From: CAYWMQ01 sp964459635
GTDB taxonomy: Bacteria; Patescibacteriota; Minisyncoccia; Phycocordibacterales; UBA12088
NCBI GenBank assembly: GCA_964459635.1
Contig: CAYWMQ010000002.1
Location: 10,810-74,809, forward strand
Direction: 5' to 3'
DNA length: 64,000 bases
A program made the position numbers and the translations under genes. Positions 52,357 through 60,949 of this stretch are shown here, in pieces. Position 1 is the stretch's first letter. Every line of letters begins with the position of its first letter. The notes beneath the pieces were generated by a model. It did no database searches and had not been told where the DNA came from. It was given only the letters and a program-made list of their open reading frames with translations.

Positions 52357-52608
52357 TCACTGAAGTCTGAAGTCAGCCGAAGCATAGCGGAGCTCACGCT
52401 TGCTGACGAGGGGGCTGCACACGTAGTGGACATGGAACAGTTTGCCATCCAGGTGAGCTTGCCACCATCCTAAAAAGCGATGCAGCTCGGGGAGCTCCGG
52501 CAGTATGTCCAAGAGTTCATACACAAACTCCTGCAAGATCCGCGGATGATCTGGCATACGGTAGTTGATTTGCGCCTTCACAATTACAAACGGGATGACG
52601 TTCATCAT
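52357..52608 (-). CDS. Hypothetical protein, 83 aa
   Basis: Strong GAGGAGG ribosome site before ATG 52608 and a good promoter. Not recognised; contains VYELLDILPELPELHRFLGWW and HVHYVCSPLVSKRELRYASA. Probably a small soluble accessory protein. Confidence 0.6.
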   Translation of the reverse strand: MMNVIPFVIVKAQINYRMPDHPRILQEFVYELLDILPELPELHRFLGWWQAHLDGKLFHVHYVCSPLVSKRELRYASADFRLQ

Positions 52609-52626
52609 GGCTCACCTCCTCTCTCA

Positions 52627-52654
52627 AAAGTAGCAGAGCCTTAGATGGTGTCAA
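52627..52654 (-). promoter_or_regulatory. Promoter of 52608 gene
   Basis: TTGACA (52649-52654), 16-bp spacer, TACTTT (52627-52632). Confidence 0.65.
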
Positions 52655-52764
52655 TGGACACCAACCCCCGCATGTACGGAAAACAAGAGATGACAGACAA
52701 GAGACGAAAGAATACGTGCATCTGATCTGTGTGTTTGTTGTCTCTTTTCTTTTGTCTCCGTGTC

Positions 52765-53196
52765 TCACGCCCGATCCATCGCCTCGTTCGCCATACGGTC
52801 CGCGCGTGAGTTCTCAGCGCGGGGAATGTGTGTAAAGGTAACGTGCGGAAAGGTCGACACGCGCAAATTATGTACGGCGATGTAGAGCGGCCAAAGTGTC
52901 TCCTCCTTTACCTGGTACTCGCCATTGAGTTGCTTGCAGATGAGTTCCGAATCCATTTTTACGTTAACCTGCAGCTCTTTGCACTGCGGCGCACCAAAAT
53001 GTTTTTTTATAGTCTCAAGACCGAGAATGACGGCATGGTATTCCGCATAGTTGTTGGTCTGGTGCCCGAGGTACTTCGACACTTCCTTGATGGTCTTACC
53101 GTTCTCGTCGAGTATAACCGCTCCCGCTCCAGCCGGCCCGGGGTTTCCGCGCGCTCCGCCGTCAGTGTATAGGTACATGGTCTTTAGGTTTGACAT
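52765..53196 (-). CDS. rnhA: Ribonuclease HI
   Basis: 143 residues. YLYTDGGARGNPGPAGAGAV (first Asp), NYAEYHAVILGLE (Glu), VKMDSELICKQLNGEY (Asp) and HIPRAENSRADRMANEAM (last Asp), the full D-E-D-D set. Degrades RNA in RNA-DNA hybrids. Lacks the basic handle of E. coli RNase HI, like archaeal/Bacillus YpdQ forms. It follows a truncated RNase H fragment that appears to carry the promoter. Confidence 0.93.
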   Translation of the reverse strand: MSNLKTMYLYTDGGARGNPGPAGAGAVILDENGKTIKEVSKYLGHQTNNYAEYHAVILGLETIKKHFGAPQCKELQVNVKMDSELICKQLNGEYQVKEETLWPLYIAVHNLRVSTFPHVTFTHIPRAENSRADRMANEAMDRA

Positions 53197-53207
53197 GGTC
53201 TGAAAGG

Positions 53208-53384
53208 TTAGGAGACACTGACGGCAAGCCTGGACGTGAGGGGGGTCAGGGGAACACCTGGACCCCCGTGGAGGAATGTCGTGAGGTCCGCGCGGTCGGT
53301 TGAGCGTCGGAAAACCGTGGGTTGCCCAGGAGACCTAGGATTCGCCCGCGTACCACCATCGGTGTGGAGTATGACTGTTCGCAT
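53208..53384 (-). pseudogene. RNase HI N-terminal remnant
   Basis: 58-codon frame. MRTVILHTDGGTRANPRSPG matches the first strand and Asp motif of the downstream rnhA (LYTDGGARGNPGPAG); after about 20 residues the similarity ends and the sequence is low-quality. Stop is 11 nt before rnhA. Probably the decayed half of a tandem duplication whose leaderless promoter now feeds rnhA. Confidence 0.6.
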
Positions 53385-53397
53385 GGGATTCACTATA
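53385..53397 (-). promoter_or_regulatory. Promoter of RNase HI fragment and rnhA
   Basis: Extended TGATATAGT (hexamer 53392-53397), 7 nt, ATG 53384. Confidence 0.55.
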
Positions 53398-53405
53398 TCA
53401 CGAAG

Positions 53406-53430
53406 AGAGGCCGTCCAAAGGACAGCCTCT
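53406..53430 (-). terminator. Hairpin after 53617 small gene
   Basis: AGAGGC/GCCTCT and GTCC/GGAC stems around an AAA loop; no U-run. Confidence 0.5.
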
Positions 53431-53449
53431 ACGCACTCGTTGCGCGTTG

Positions 53450-53617
53450 CTAGGTAACAATACGCGCATCAACCACCCTGGAGCCGTTTTTCGCGTACCA
53501 TGCACGAACACGCTCAAGCTGCGCCCGCGCCTCTTCCATGCTCGTGTTTTCCGGAAGCTGGTACGCGACCGGAATTTTTTTACCAGTCGTTGCGATGTAG
53601 CTGAAGGTTAGCTGCAT
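53450..53617 (-). CDS. Small protein, 55 aa
   Basis: ATG 53617 to TAG 53450, with GGGGAGG eight bases upstream. Begins MQLTFSYIATTGKKIPVAYQ, then an amphipathic helix (SMEEARAQLERVRAWYAKN) and a final strand RVVDARIVT. Beta-alpha-beta-like. Unknown. It follows the 53900 gene by 19 nt on the same transcript. Confidence 0.6.
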   Translation of the reverse strand: MQLTFSYIATTGKKIPVAYQLPENTSMEEARAQLERVRAWYAKNGSRVVDARIVT

Positions 53618-53636
53618 TGCACTGCCTCCCCTTGCA

Positions 53637-53900
53637 CTAGTTCCGCAGACATGCCCGGTAGACCGCGCTGTCGCTCAGTGGCTCCACGTCCTCACGTCTA
53701 AAGCCGTGCGCACAAAGCGGGACGCTAGCAAACGCAATCCATGCTTTGCCTGCTTCATCGTACGCTACTGTGAGGGCCAATTCTGCATCGCCCTCAAAGC
53801 GAACGACGAAGTACGTACCTGGAACGGGGGCATCTTGATCGGTGCCTCCGTGGCCGGTAGGCACGAATTCGCGTTCGCGTAAGACTTTAGAATAGTTCAT
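53637..53900 (-). CDS. Hypothetical protein, 87 aa
   Basis: ATG 53900 chosen because GGAGG lies five bases upstream (two earlier in-frame ATGs are too close). Beta-rich: TYFVVRFEGDAELALTVAYD, KAWIAFASVPLCAHGF. Not recognised. Driven by the strong promoter at 53964; a leader hairpin at 53921-53944 (CCCAGCT/AGCTGGG) precedes the ribosome site. Confidence 0.6.
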   Translation of the reverse strand: MNYSKVLREREFVPTGHGGTDQDAPVPGTYFVVRFEGDAELALTVAYDEAGKAWIAFASVPLCAHGFRREDVEPLSDSAVYRACLRN

Positions 53901-53963
53901 CATCGCCTCCAATCGCTAGGCCCAGCTCAGCAGCAGCAGCTGGGTGGATTGCTACCCGTCGCA

Positions 53964-53992
53964 ATTTTACAACGTTGCGATAGATATGTCAA
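53964..53992 (-). promoter_or_regulatory. Promoter of 53900-53617 genes
   Basis: TTGACA (53987-53992), 17-bp spacer, TAAAAT (53964-53969). It overlaps the last codons of recJ. Confidence 0.8.
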
Positions 53993-55676
53993 CAATCCTC
54001 ATCCGTAGCTCCGGCGTACGTTTGAAGTATGAAGCCTCAAGGTAGCCGGTGAGCGTCACATGGTCGCCGGCCTTACTACCCCACTTCTCCGGCTTCGTGA
54101 AAAAAGCGATGCCGTGTACAGGACCGCGCGCGCCTCTAAAGGAGACTTCGAGATGCTCGTTTGCTTTGCCGAATGTTCGCACCTGTTCGAGCGCGACGTC
54201 CGCGAGCTCCAGCAGGGGGCGCGGGTTGCCTTCGCCAAAAGGCGCAAAGCGCGCAAGCTCGCGATAGAGCGGCCAATCAAGCTCGCTCGGCTCTATACGG
54301 TAGGCCGTCTGTGACGCGGGCAGCTCGCTCGGAGCTGCCGTATCGAATGCAGCGTCGAGCGCGTCTTCGAGGGTAAAGAGCTGTTCCTCTGCGATACTGA
54401 AACCGCCTGAGAAAGCGTGCCCTCCGTACTCAATGAAGCGCGTGCTCACCTGCTGCATCAAACCATGCACGTTTGCGCCGTTGTATGAGCGGCATGAGCC
54501 CTTAATGGTAACACCCTCCTCCCTTCCCCAGAGGAAGACCGGGCGCTCGTACTCCTCGGCGAGCGTGTTCGCCACGAGCCCTAAGAGCGAGGGCTTCCAC
54601 ATGACGTCGCCGAGTACCACCACGCGCGCCAAACTCGCGCGCGCCGCGAGCCTTGTGCGCGCCTCTTTCACCATAGCCGCTACGTACCCCTTGCGAGCCG
54701 CATTTATTTTTTCGAGCTCATCGGCAAGCTGCGCCGCAACGACCTCATCCGTGGTCGAAAGCAGGCGAAATGCATCCGCCGCGTGCCCCATGCGTGAAGC
54801 GGCATTGATGCGGGGCGCTATGGTAAAGCCGATGTCTTCTTCGGTGAGGTACTGTTGGCGTGCGCGCGCTTTCTTGAGTAATGCCTGTAGCCCCGGGCGG
54901 CGCGACTTCCGCAGCACCACCAGTCCGTAGTGTGCGAACGCTCTGTTCTCGCCCGTAAGCGGCACCATGTCGGCTATGGTCGCCATGCCAACCATGTCCA
55001 AGAGCCACTTTTCCCACCCTGCGGGTGGAAGGTTTAAGGTTTCAGGTTCCAGGTTTGAGAGATGGCGGAGCAGGCCCTGGACAAGCTTAAAGGCGACACC
55101 GGCGCCACAGAGCATGGGCTCGGGGTACGCACAGTCCGCTTGTTTGGGGTTGAGTATCGCGTACGCCGGGGGCAGCGTCTCGCCCGGTATGTGGTGGTCC
55201 GTCACAATGACTTCAAGGCCGATGCTGTTCGCATAGGCGACGTGCTCATTGTCCGCTATGCCGCAGTCTATGGTGATCACGAGCGATACGCCGTCCTTCT
55301 TGAGCGCATCAAGACCGGGCGCGTTCAGCCCAAAGCCGTCTTTGTTGCGGTGCGGTGTGTGATGCACTACGTGTGCATATCCGAACATGCGGAAGAGATC
55401 CCACAGCACCACCGCTCCCGGTATGCCGTCCATGTCGTAATCACTCCAGAGCGCTATGCGCTCGCCGCGCTCCATGGCATGCGTCACGCGCTCACACACG
55501 CGTGCCATGTCCTTCATGAGAAAAGGGTCGTGTGTGTCGCGCTCCCAGTCGGGCGCAAGAAAACGCTCCGCCGCCTCTGCGTCCTCAATACCGCGCGCCG
55601 CGAGCAGCCGCGCCGTCAAAGGCGGATATCCTGCCCGCGCGGCGTCGCGCACGAAGTCTGCTGCGGGCTCCTCCAT
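53967..55676 (-). CDS. recJ: Single-stranded-DNA exonuclease RecJ
   Basis: 569 residues from ATG 55676, three nt after the stop of the S11 fusion gene. DHH domain motifs: WSDYDMDGIPGA (78-87), VITIDCG, VIVTDHHIPG, the APRINAASRMGHA helix, and the DHHA1 motif YGGHAFSGGFS; C-terminal OB fold. 5'-3' exonuclease in recombination and repair. Classic RecJ has GGHxxAAG; here the Ala-Ala is Ser-Gly. Confidence 0.95.
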   Translation of the reverse strand: MEEPAADFVRDAARAGYPPLTARLLAARGIEDAEAAERFLAPDWERDTHDPFLMKDMARVCERVTHAMERGERIALWSDYDMDGIPGAVVLWDLFRMFGYAHVVHHTPHRNKDGFGLNAPGLDALKKDGVSLVITIDCGIADNEHVAYANSIGLEVIVTDHHIPGETLPPAYAILNPKQADCAYPEPMLCGAGVAFKLVQGLLRHLSNLEPETLNLPPAGWEKWLLDMVGMATIADMVPLTGENRAFAHYGLVVLRKSRRPGLQALLKKARARQQYLTEEDIGFTIAPRINAASRMGHAADAFRLLSTTDEVVAAQLADELEKINAARKGYVAAMVKEARTRLAARASLARVVVLGDVMWKPSLLGLVANTLAEEYERPVFLWGREEGVTIKGSCRSYNGANVHGLMQQVSTRFIEYGGHAFSGGFSIAEEQLFTLEDALDAAFDTAAPSELPASQTAYRIEPSELDWPLYRELARFAPFGEGNPRPLLELADVALEQVRTFGKANEHLEVSFRGARGPVHGIAFFTKPEKWGSKAGDHVTLTGYLEASYFKRTPELRMRIVDISIATL

Positions 55677-55678
55677 AT

Positions 55679-57079
55679 TTAACGCGCACGCGAATGCTCG
55701 GGACTCTCGCCGCGTGCATTTTCGCGAAACCACGTGAGGAGGGTACGCGTGTCTTGCTTCCAGTCATCGGAGCCGAGCACCACCACACATACCACGCGCG
55801 TGCGCCCGTCTACCACTACCGTAAAAAGCCCGACGGATGTCTGTCGCGCCTCATCCGTAAAGCCGAGCTTTCCTCCCATGAAGTGCGGGTCCCGCGCGAG
55901 TTTGTTCTGGTTTTGCACCGGCCACTCTGTGCCGTCACTCGCGGTAATGGTCATGCTGTCGTCGCCTGAAATATCGAGCAGTCCCCGTTTGCTGTGGTAG
56001 AGATACCTGCCCAAGACGGTGAGATCTTCCGCGGTCGAAACATTGCGCGGTGATAGACCCGATGCATCGGCAAAGCTTGTGTTATACATTCCAAGCGCGC
56101 GTGCTTTCGTGTTCATGCGCGCGATGAACTTCGCGGTACCGTGATGAGCAGCGAGACTCTCCGCTACGCCGTTGTCGGACGCGAGAAAGAGCGGATAGTA
56201 GAGCTCACCCACTATGTACGCGCGCCCGCGCACATCTACCTCTTCATTAAGCCCGATGACTTCGGATGCCACGAGCGCGGTCGTGAGCTTGGTAATGGAT
56301 GCCACAGGATAGCGAAGCTCCGCATTTTTCGTGAGGTACATATCACCCGTCACCGCATCGCGTACCGCAAAGGCGCGCGCGGAGACAGCCGGGGCTGTGT
56401 CGTGACGCACAGACACGGCACCCACCGTGGCTGCAATGTCCGGTACCGGGGCGAGCACGTAGACTTGATCACCCACTTCGGTCTCCGCATAGAGCTCCGC
56501 AGCATCGCTCGCATGGAGCCGTACACCCGCGAGCGGCGATGGTGCGCTCGCCTCTTCCTCGTCCATATCGGCTGTGCCATATACCGAATAGCGTTCGTTG
56601 AAGCGTAAACGAAAAGGCATGTACCGCTTGTCCACCTCCGAGTACCCGAGCTCTTCCTTAGCCTCCACGGTAAAAAGCCCTGCCGGGACTCTATCGGGCC
56701 CGCTCGGATCACTGTGCGCGAGCACCTCATACGTGGCCACCTCCTCGCCGTCTTCGTACACCGTGAGTTTCATGGCAGGCAGGTCGATACCAATGAAGCC
56801 TCCGCTCTCAGGAACATACTCGTCAACGGTGCGCGGAGCCTGGCCCACATCCGCCACAGCCTGTGTGGCGTTTGCCTCAAGCGCACCCCGCAGGCGCTCC
56901 ATCGCTCGCGCCATGAGCGGACTGCTGTGAGACGCGGGCACCGTGGCCGGGGCGCCGTACACATGACGACCTACCGCGGTGCCGCTCAGGTGCGCAAAAC
57001 CGGCGAGCGCAAGCACCAGCACGCACAGCTTGATGAGAAAAAAGAAGCCCTGGCTGTCAAAGGAAAAGTTACGCGGCAT
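55679..57079 (-). CDS. D-Ala-D-Ala carboxypeptidase (S11) fused to decayed L,D-transpeptidase domain
   Basis: 466 residues. Membrane anchor (11-30). N-terminal YkuD-like half (about 95-210) aligns with the 5997 protein, but the catalytic His is Y167 (YSVYGTA) and the Cys motif reads PLAGVRLHA, with G185 in place of Cys. The S11 half is intact: SITK (261-264), SDN (301-303), GGKLGF (K404). It should trim the terminal D-Ala from pentapeptides. Forms an operon with recJ. Reciprocal to the 5997 protein. Confidence 0.85.
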   Translation of the reverse strand: MPRNFSFDSQGFFFLIKLCVLVLALAGFAHLSGTAVGRHVYGAPATVPASHSSPLMARAMERLRGALEANATQAVADVGQAPRTVDEYVPESGGFIGIDLPAMKLTVYEDGEEVATYEVLAHSDPSGPDRVPAGLFTVEAKEELGYSEVDKRYMPFRLRFNERYSVYGTADMDEEEASAPSPLAGVRLHASDAAELYAETEVGDQVYVLAPVPDIAATVGAVSVRHDTAPAVSARAFAVRDAVTGDMYLTKNAELRYPVASITKLTTALVASEVIGLNEEVDVRGRAYIVGELYYPLFLASDNGVAESLAAHHGTAKFIARMNTKARALGMYNTSFADASGLSPRNVSTAEDLTVLGRYLYHSKRGLLDISGDDSMTITASDGTEWPVQNQNKLARDPHFMGGKLGFTDEARQTSVGLFTVVVDGRTRVVCVVVLGSDDWKQDTRTLLTWFRENARGESPEHSRAR

Positions 57080-57148
57080 ACGATATGCTGGGCTTGAAAC
57101 TTCGCTCTATTTTAGCATATACTTGCAATCACTCGCACACGACCTATC

Positions 57149-57568
57149 ATGAACGCCACACTTTTCACGAGGATCATACAACGCGAAATTCCAGCGGAGA
57201 TAGTATACGAAGATGAGCATACCCTCGCGTTTCTAGACATCAAGCCCAACAACCCGGGCCACACCCTGGTGGTGCCAAAAACACCGTACCGAAACATATT
57301 CGACGTGCCCGAACAAGAGTGGCTCGCGGTGGCTCGCACCGTGCGACTGCTTGCACCGATACTCATGCGCGCAGTAGGTGCGGAGGGTGTCAACATCAAG
57401 ATGAACAACGGGGACGCGGCGGGCCAAGAGATCCCGCACCTACATGTGCATCTCATTCCCCGCTTTACGAACGATGGCCATACGCACTGGGCGGGCAAAG
57501 AAACGCGCAAGGAAGAGCTCGCGCGCGTGAGAGAAGCGGTGCGCGCGGAACGTTCGCAGGCCGCATAA
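57149..57568 (+). CDS. HIT-family hydrolase
   Basis: 139 residues. FTRIIQREIPAEIVYEDEHTL start, FLDIKPNNPGHTLVVPK, and the histidine triad HLHVHLIPR. Hydrolyses nucleoside-phosphate linkages (Hint/HinT-like). TATACT at 57118 gives a 26-nt leader without Shine-Dalgarno. Confidence 0.93.
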   Translation: MNATLFTRIIQREIPAEIVYEDEHTLAFLDIKPNNPGHTLVVPKTPYRNIFDVPEQEWLAVARTVRLLAPILMRAVGAEGVNIKMNNGDAAGQEIPHLHVHLIPRFTNDGHTHWAGKETRKEELARVREAVRAERSQAA

Positions 57569-57570
57569 AA

Positions 57571-57594
57571 GCACCGCCCCGGTTGGGGCGGTGT
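57571..57594. terminator. Bidirectional terminator HIT / 57977 gene
   Basis: Stem GCACCGCCCC/GGGGCGGTGT with GGTT loop between convergent genes. Confidence 0.8.
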
Positions 57595-57599
57595 AGTGG

Positions 57600-57977
57600 T
57601 CACGGTGTCTGCATGAGCTCCAGCACCTTCTCTGCAGGAAGCACGCACAGGTGGCTTTTTGGGGAGTACTCTTCCAGCACTTTCCAACCGTACGGGTAGT
57701 GTCGCGCCAAGAGCCGATCGACCACAAAAGCATCTGCGCTGAACGCGCGCAGTGAATTGAAGTGGATGCGCAACTTCCGCGCCACACACTTCGTAGTTGC
57801 CACATAGAGCCGTTCTTTGTAGTAGAACAGCACGAGTTTGGCTGTATTTCCGGTGAGCAGTTCTGCAATAGGCCGCCATGCGGCCCTACCGCATCGTGCG
57901 ACAGGCTCACCTATAGCGACCGTCCAGCCACGTGCGGTCGCCACTTGCTGTATTTCCTCCAGAACGCTATTTGACAC
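57600..57977 (-). CDS. Hypothetical protein, 125 aa
   Basis: GTG start at 57977 preceded by AAGGAGG. Not recognised. ELLTGNTAKLVLFYYKERLYVATTK suggests a beta hairpin; two Cys (C29, C64) and one in HLCVLPAEK. A TTGACA at about 58031-58036 may be the -35. Soluble. Confidence 0.6.
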   Translation of the reverse strand: MSNSVLEEIQQVATARGWTVAIGEPVARCGRAAWRPIAELLTGNTAKLVLFYYKERLYVATTKCVARKLRIHFNSLRAFSADAFVVDRLLARHYPYGWKVLEEYSPKSHLCVLPAEKVLELMQTP

Positions 57978-58030
57978 AGCACCTCCTTACTATGGCTCTT
58001 TTATGTACGCTACTGTATTTGGCCACGCTG

Positions 58031-58651
58031 TCAACTGGCTGCAGGTGCGCTGGCGTGCCGAGGTCGTCTATACGCCAGGAAAATTGCCGCACATGCCGCA
58101 CCGAGGCCGTTTGCCACCAAGTCGAGCGCCGTATTGAGGTAGCCACCGACACCTGTCGAGGGGAGTGCCGCGTACGCCGCAAACTCCACCACCTCATTGA
58201 GCGCACCAAAGCCCATGCCAGCCATCGCCGCAACGAACGCGACCACACCGAGGCGTGCGCCTGCGCGAAGCTGTGGCGCAAGGAGCTCGTACGAAGCAAG
58301 CGTGGCCACGAAGAAGCCGTAAAAATGCACAACTTGGTCGTACTTGAGGATGATATCGTCACCTGAGCGCCAGAGGTCGACAAGCACGAGCCGGTAGAGC
58401 ACCTCACCGTTTGCCAGCACCACACCGCCGCCCGCCATGTGGAGGAGCGACCACACAGAGAGCATGACCAGAAGCGGCACAGAAAAGCGCGTCCGGTGCA
58501 GCGTAGCAAAAATGAGCACCCCAAGCACTAAGACCTGCGCGGCGTATGCCACGAACTCGTAGTTGCCCTGCGCAACAAACGCCAGCGAAAAGGGCACCAG
58601 GTACGCGAGGTTGAGTGCCGTAAAGAGGAGGTGTGTGCGCGTGAAGGTCAT
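58031..58651 (-). CDS. DUF2238/YjdF-like membrane protein
   Basis: 206 residues, six predicted transmembrane helices. KYDQVVHFYGFFVATLASYEL (His in membrane), GALNEVVEFAAY and YLNTALDLVANGLGAACAAIF are the family pattern. 12 nt after pgk, same operon. Function unknown; relates to the 16463 protein. Confidence 0.7.
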   Translation of the reverse strand: MTFTRTHLLFTALNLAYLVPFSLAFVAQGNYEFVAYAAQVLVLGVLIFATLHRTRFSVPLLVMLSVWSLLHMAGGGVVLANGEVLYRLVLVDLWRSGDDIILKYDQVVHFYGFFVATLASYELLAPQLRAGARLGVVAFVAAMAGMGFGALNEVVEFAAYAALPSTGVGGYLNTALDLVANGLGAACAAIFLAYRRPRHASAPAAS

Positions 58652-58663
58652 GGGTACAGGCGG

Positions 58664-59806
58664 CTACGCAGCCGGTGATCGCTCAAGTGCGGTCACACCG
58701 GGGAGTGTGCCGTCCACCAGGTAGTCGAGCATCGCGCCGCCGCCTGTCGACATGAAGCTGAACTTTTCTTCAAGGTGCAACGTGCGTATTGCGGCCACAG
58801 TGTCTCCTCCCCCCACTATAGACTGCGCGGATGAGTCTGCCACAAGCTGCGCCACCGACTGAGTGCCCTGTGTGAAGCCGCCTTCGTAGAGGCCAAGCGG
58901 GCCGTTCCAAAGCACAAACGCCGCACGCGCAATATGGACACCGAGTGCAGTGACCGACTCGGGGCCGACATCTACGATGCGATCCTCCGGCCCCACGTTC
59001 TGTACCGCTTTCTGCTGTACACCTTGCGGTGTTTCCACCGTCACATCCACGGGAAGCAGGAGCTTGCCCGAGGCCAAGAGCTCCGCAAGCGCCGGGTCAC
59101 CGTCGGACACGAGCGACTTGCCTATCGGCAGTCCCTGTGCGCGCAGAAAGTCATTTGCGAGCGCGCCGCCGATGAATATATGGTCGTACCGGGGCAGCGA
59201 AGACTTAAGCAGTGGCTCCTTTGTCTCAAACTTGGCGCCTCCCAGTATGAGTAGCGAGGGACTCTCGGGTGCCAGACCCTTTGCGAGCTTGGTAAGTTCA
59301 CGCTCCAGGAGCAGCCCTGCAAAGCCCGGTATGCGCGCAGGCACACCCACGACCGATGCGGCCGGTCGGTGACACACGCCAAATGCGTCATTGACGTACA
59401 GGTCGGCAAGCGAGGCGAGTGATTCGCTGAGCGCATCGCCATTTTCCTGCTCACCGGCGTCGCGGCGCAGATTTTCAAGGAGAAGCACACCGCCCTCGGG
59501 GAGCTCCGCTATCGCGCGCCGGGCCTCTTCTCCGACAAGGTCACTCACAAAGCGTGCCTGCGGCATGAGCTCACGCAACACCTCGTACACAGGCACAAGC
59601 GACTCCTCCGGCTTGCGGCCAAGGTGCGCGCATACGATCACTTTTGCGCCACGGTCAGAGAGATATTGAAGCGTGGGCACTGCAGACTCGATACGAAAAC
59701 GGTCGCCCGCCTTGCCGTCCTTGACGGGTACGTTAAACTCCGCCCGCACGAGCACGCGCTTGCCGCGCAGCTCCGGCATATCCTTCAGGGTACGAAATGT
59801 TGCCAT
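58664..59806 (-). CDS. pgk: Phosphoglycerate kinase
   Basis: 380 residues, slightly short. RVLVRAEFNVPVKDGKAGDRFRI start (first Arg/Asp/Asn site), CAHLGRKPEESLV, GVCHRPAASVVG, LILGGAKFETKEPLL, and C-terminal VGGGDTVAAI with FSFMSTGGGAMLDYL. ATP-forming step of lower glycolysis. Likely co-transcribed with the 58031 membrane gene; tpiA lies upstream on the same strand but is separated by a terminator. Confidence 0.96.
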   Translation of the reverse strand: MATFRTLKDMPELRGKRVLVRAEFNVPVKDGKAGDRFRIESAVPTLQYLSDRGAKVIVCAHLGRKPEESLVPVYEVLRELMPQARFVSDLVGEEARRAIAELPEGGVLLLENLRRDAGEQENGDALSESLASLADLYVNDAFGVCHRPAASVVGVPARIPGFAGLLLERELTKLAKGLAPESPSLLILGGAKFETKEPLLKSSLPRYDHIFIGGALANDFLRAQGLPIGKSLVSDGDPALAELLASGKLLLPVDVTVETPQGVQQKAVQNVGPEDRIVDVGPESVTALGVHIARAAFVLWNGPLGLYEGGFTQGTQSVAQLVADSSAQSIVGGGDTVAAIRTLHLEEKFSFMSTGGGAMLDYLVDGTLPGVTALERSPAA

Positions 59807-59894
59807 AGGTGGAAATGATTACAAAATAATGCGGTAATAATGAGAGGCGTAAACCCATGAGCTCTGCATGGGGACCAACGCGAAAAGGTATTGG

Positions 59895-59938
59895 AAAAAT
59901 GATACTTAGTATTCTCACCCTACAATACTACGTATCAT
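59895..59938 (-). terminator. tpiA terminator
   Basis: 15-bp stem with one mismatch (59899-59913 / 59924-59938) followed on the minus strand by U5. The tpiA stop is inside the stem. Confidence 0.85.
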
Positions 59939-60729
59939 TTTTTTCCGAGCGCCTTTTCCGGCTTTCCTTGTGGTGCGACAGCAGCCGCGACAATTGCTGC
60001 GAACTCTTTCGTATCAAGCGACGCGCTACCTACCAAAAGGCCCTGCACGCCGCCTGCACGCATGAACTCAGCTGCGTTGTCGTGCTTCACCGCACCTCCG
60101 TACAGGATGGCAAGCTCCGCCGCAGCCGGCCGGCCGAACTTCTCCGTTACGAGCTTGCGTATGAAGAGCTGCATTTCAAAGAGCGCGTCAGGCGACATCG
60201 CCTCCTCCGCGCTCTTACCTATCGCCCACACCGGTTCGTACGCGATGATGACGTTCTTCAGGTCTTTGCGCTTGAGCAACGCAAGCAGTGCCCGAACCTC
60301 TTCTGCGACAAATGTGTAGTATGTGCCATCTTCGGTGCGCTCTGTTTCGCCGACACAGACGATCGGGCTCACGTTGCTGTCGAGCGATGTGCGCGCCTTT
60401 GCAGCCACGTGTTCGTTGGTTTCACCAAGCGCCCGTCGCTCGCTGTGGCCGACGATAGCGTACCGCGTCTTCCACGACGTGAGCATGGACGCGGACACCT
60501 GCCCGGTGTATGCGCCCTTAGGCTCAGCGGAAATATCCTGCACCCCGAGCGCGACGGTAGAGCTTTTGAGCTCAGGAGCCACCGTCGCGAGGTACGGAAA
60601 GGGCGGACACACGACCACTGTTGCCCGCTTTTCTTTGCCAAGCGCTTTTTTCACACCAACGGCGAGACGCTTTGCTTCAGCGAGTGTTGCGGGATTCATC
60701 TTCCAGTTGGCGATGATGTACGTGCTCAT
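59935..60729 (-). CDS. tpiA: Triosephosphate isomerase
   Basis: 264 residues from ATG 60729 (MSTYIIANWKMNP). Catalytic His in YAIVGHSERRALGE, catalytic Glu in IIAYEPVWAIGK, phosphate loop LYGGAVKHDN and LLVGSASLD. Interconverts DHAP and glyceraldehyde-3-phosphate. TACGAT 8 nt upstream may be a leaderless promoter. Confidence 0.97.
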   Translation of the reverse strand: MSTYIIANWKMNPATLAEAKRLAVGVKKALGKEKRATVVVCPPFPYLATVAPELKSSTVALGVQDISAEPKGAYTGQVSASMLTSWKTRYAIVGHSERRALGETNEHVAAKARTSLDSNVSPIVCVGETERTEDGTYYTFVAEEVRALLALLKRKDLKNVIIAYEPVWAIGKSAEEAMSPDALFEMQLFIRKLVTEKFGRPAAAELAILYGGAVKHDNAAEFMRAGGVQGLLVGSASLDTKEFAAIVAAAVAPQGKPEKALGKK

Positions 60730-60743
60730 ACACGTGTATCGTA
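60730..60743 (-). promoter_or_regulatory. tpiA possible leaderless promoter
   Basis: TACGAT (60738-60743, minus), 8 nt, ATG 60729. Confidence 0.4.
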
Positions 60744-60937
60744 CCATACTCTGCTACCCGACCCGAATGTTTCGTGAACCGCACGTACACCGTCCACTTG
60801 CACGCACCACTCCACCGCACCATACGTAATGTATCTCACCCAACAGCCGCACAGCCATCCCCTCACCTTAGGTACGGCAGCATATCTGATGAGTGATGAT
60901 TCTTGTGTGTATACTTTCACACACGGTGTTCGCTACG

Positions 60938-60949
60938 TATACTGGACAC
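60938..60949 (+). promoter_or_regulatory. Leaderless promoter of CCA-adding enzyme
   Basis: TATACT (60938-60943), 6 nt, ATG 60950. Another TATACT at 60910-60915 lies in a GTGTGT/ACACAC dyad (60905-60924). Confidence 0.65.
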
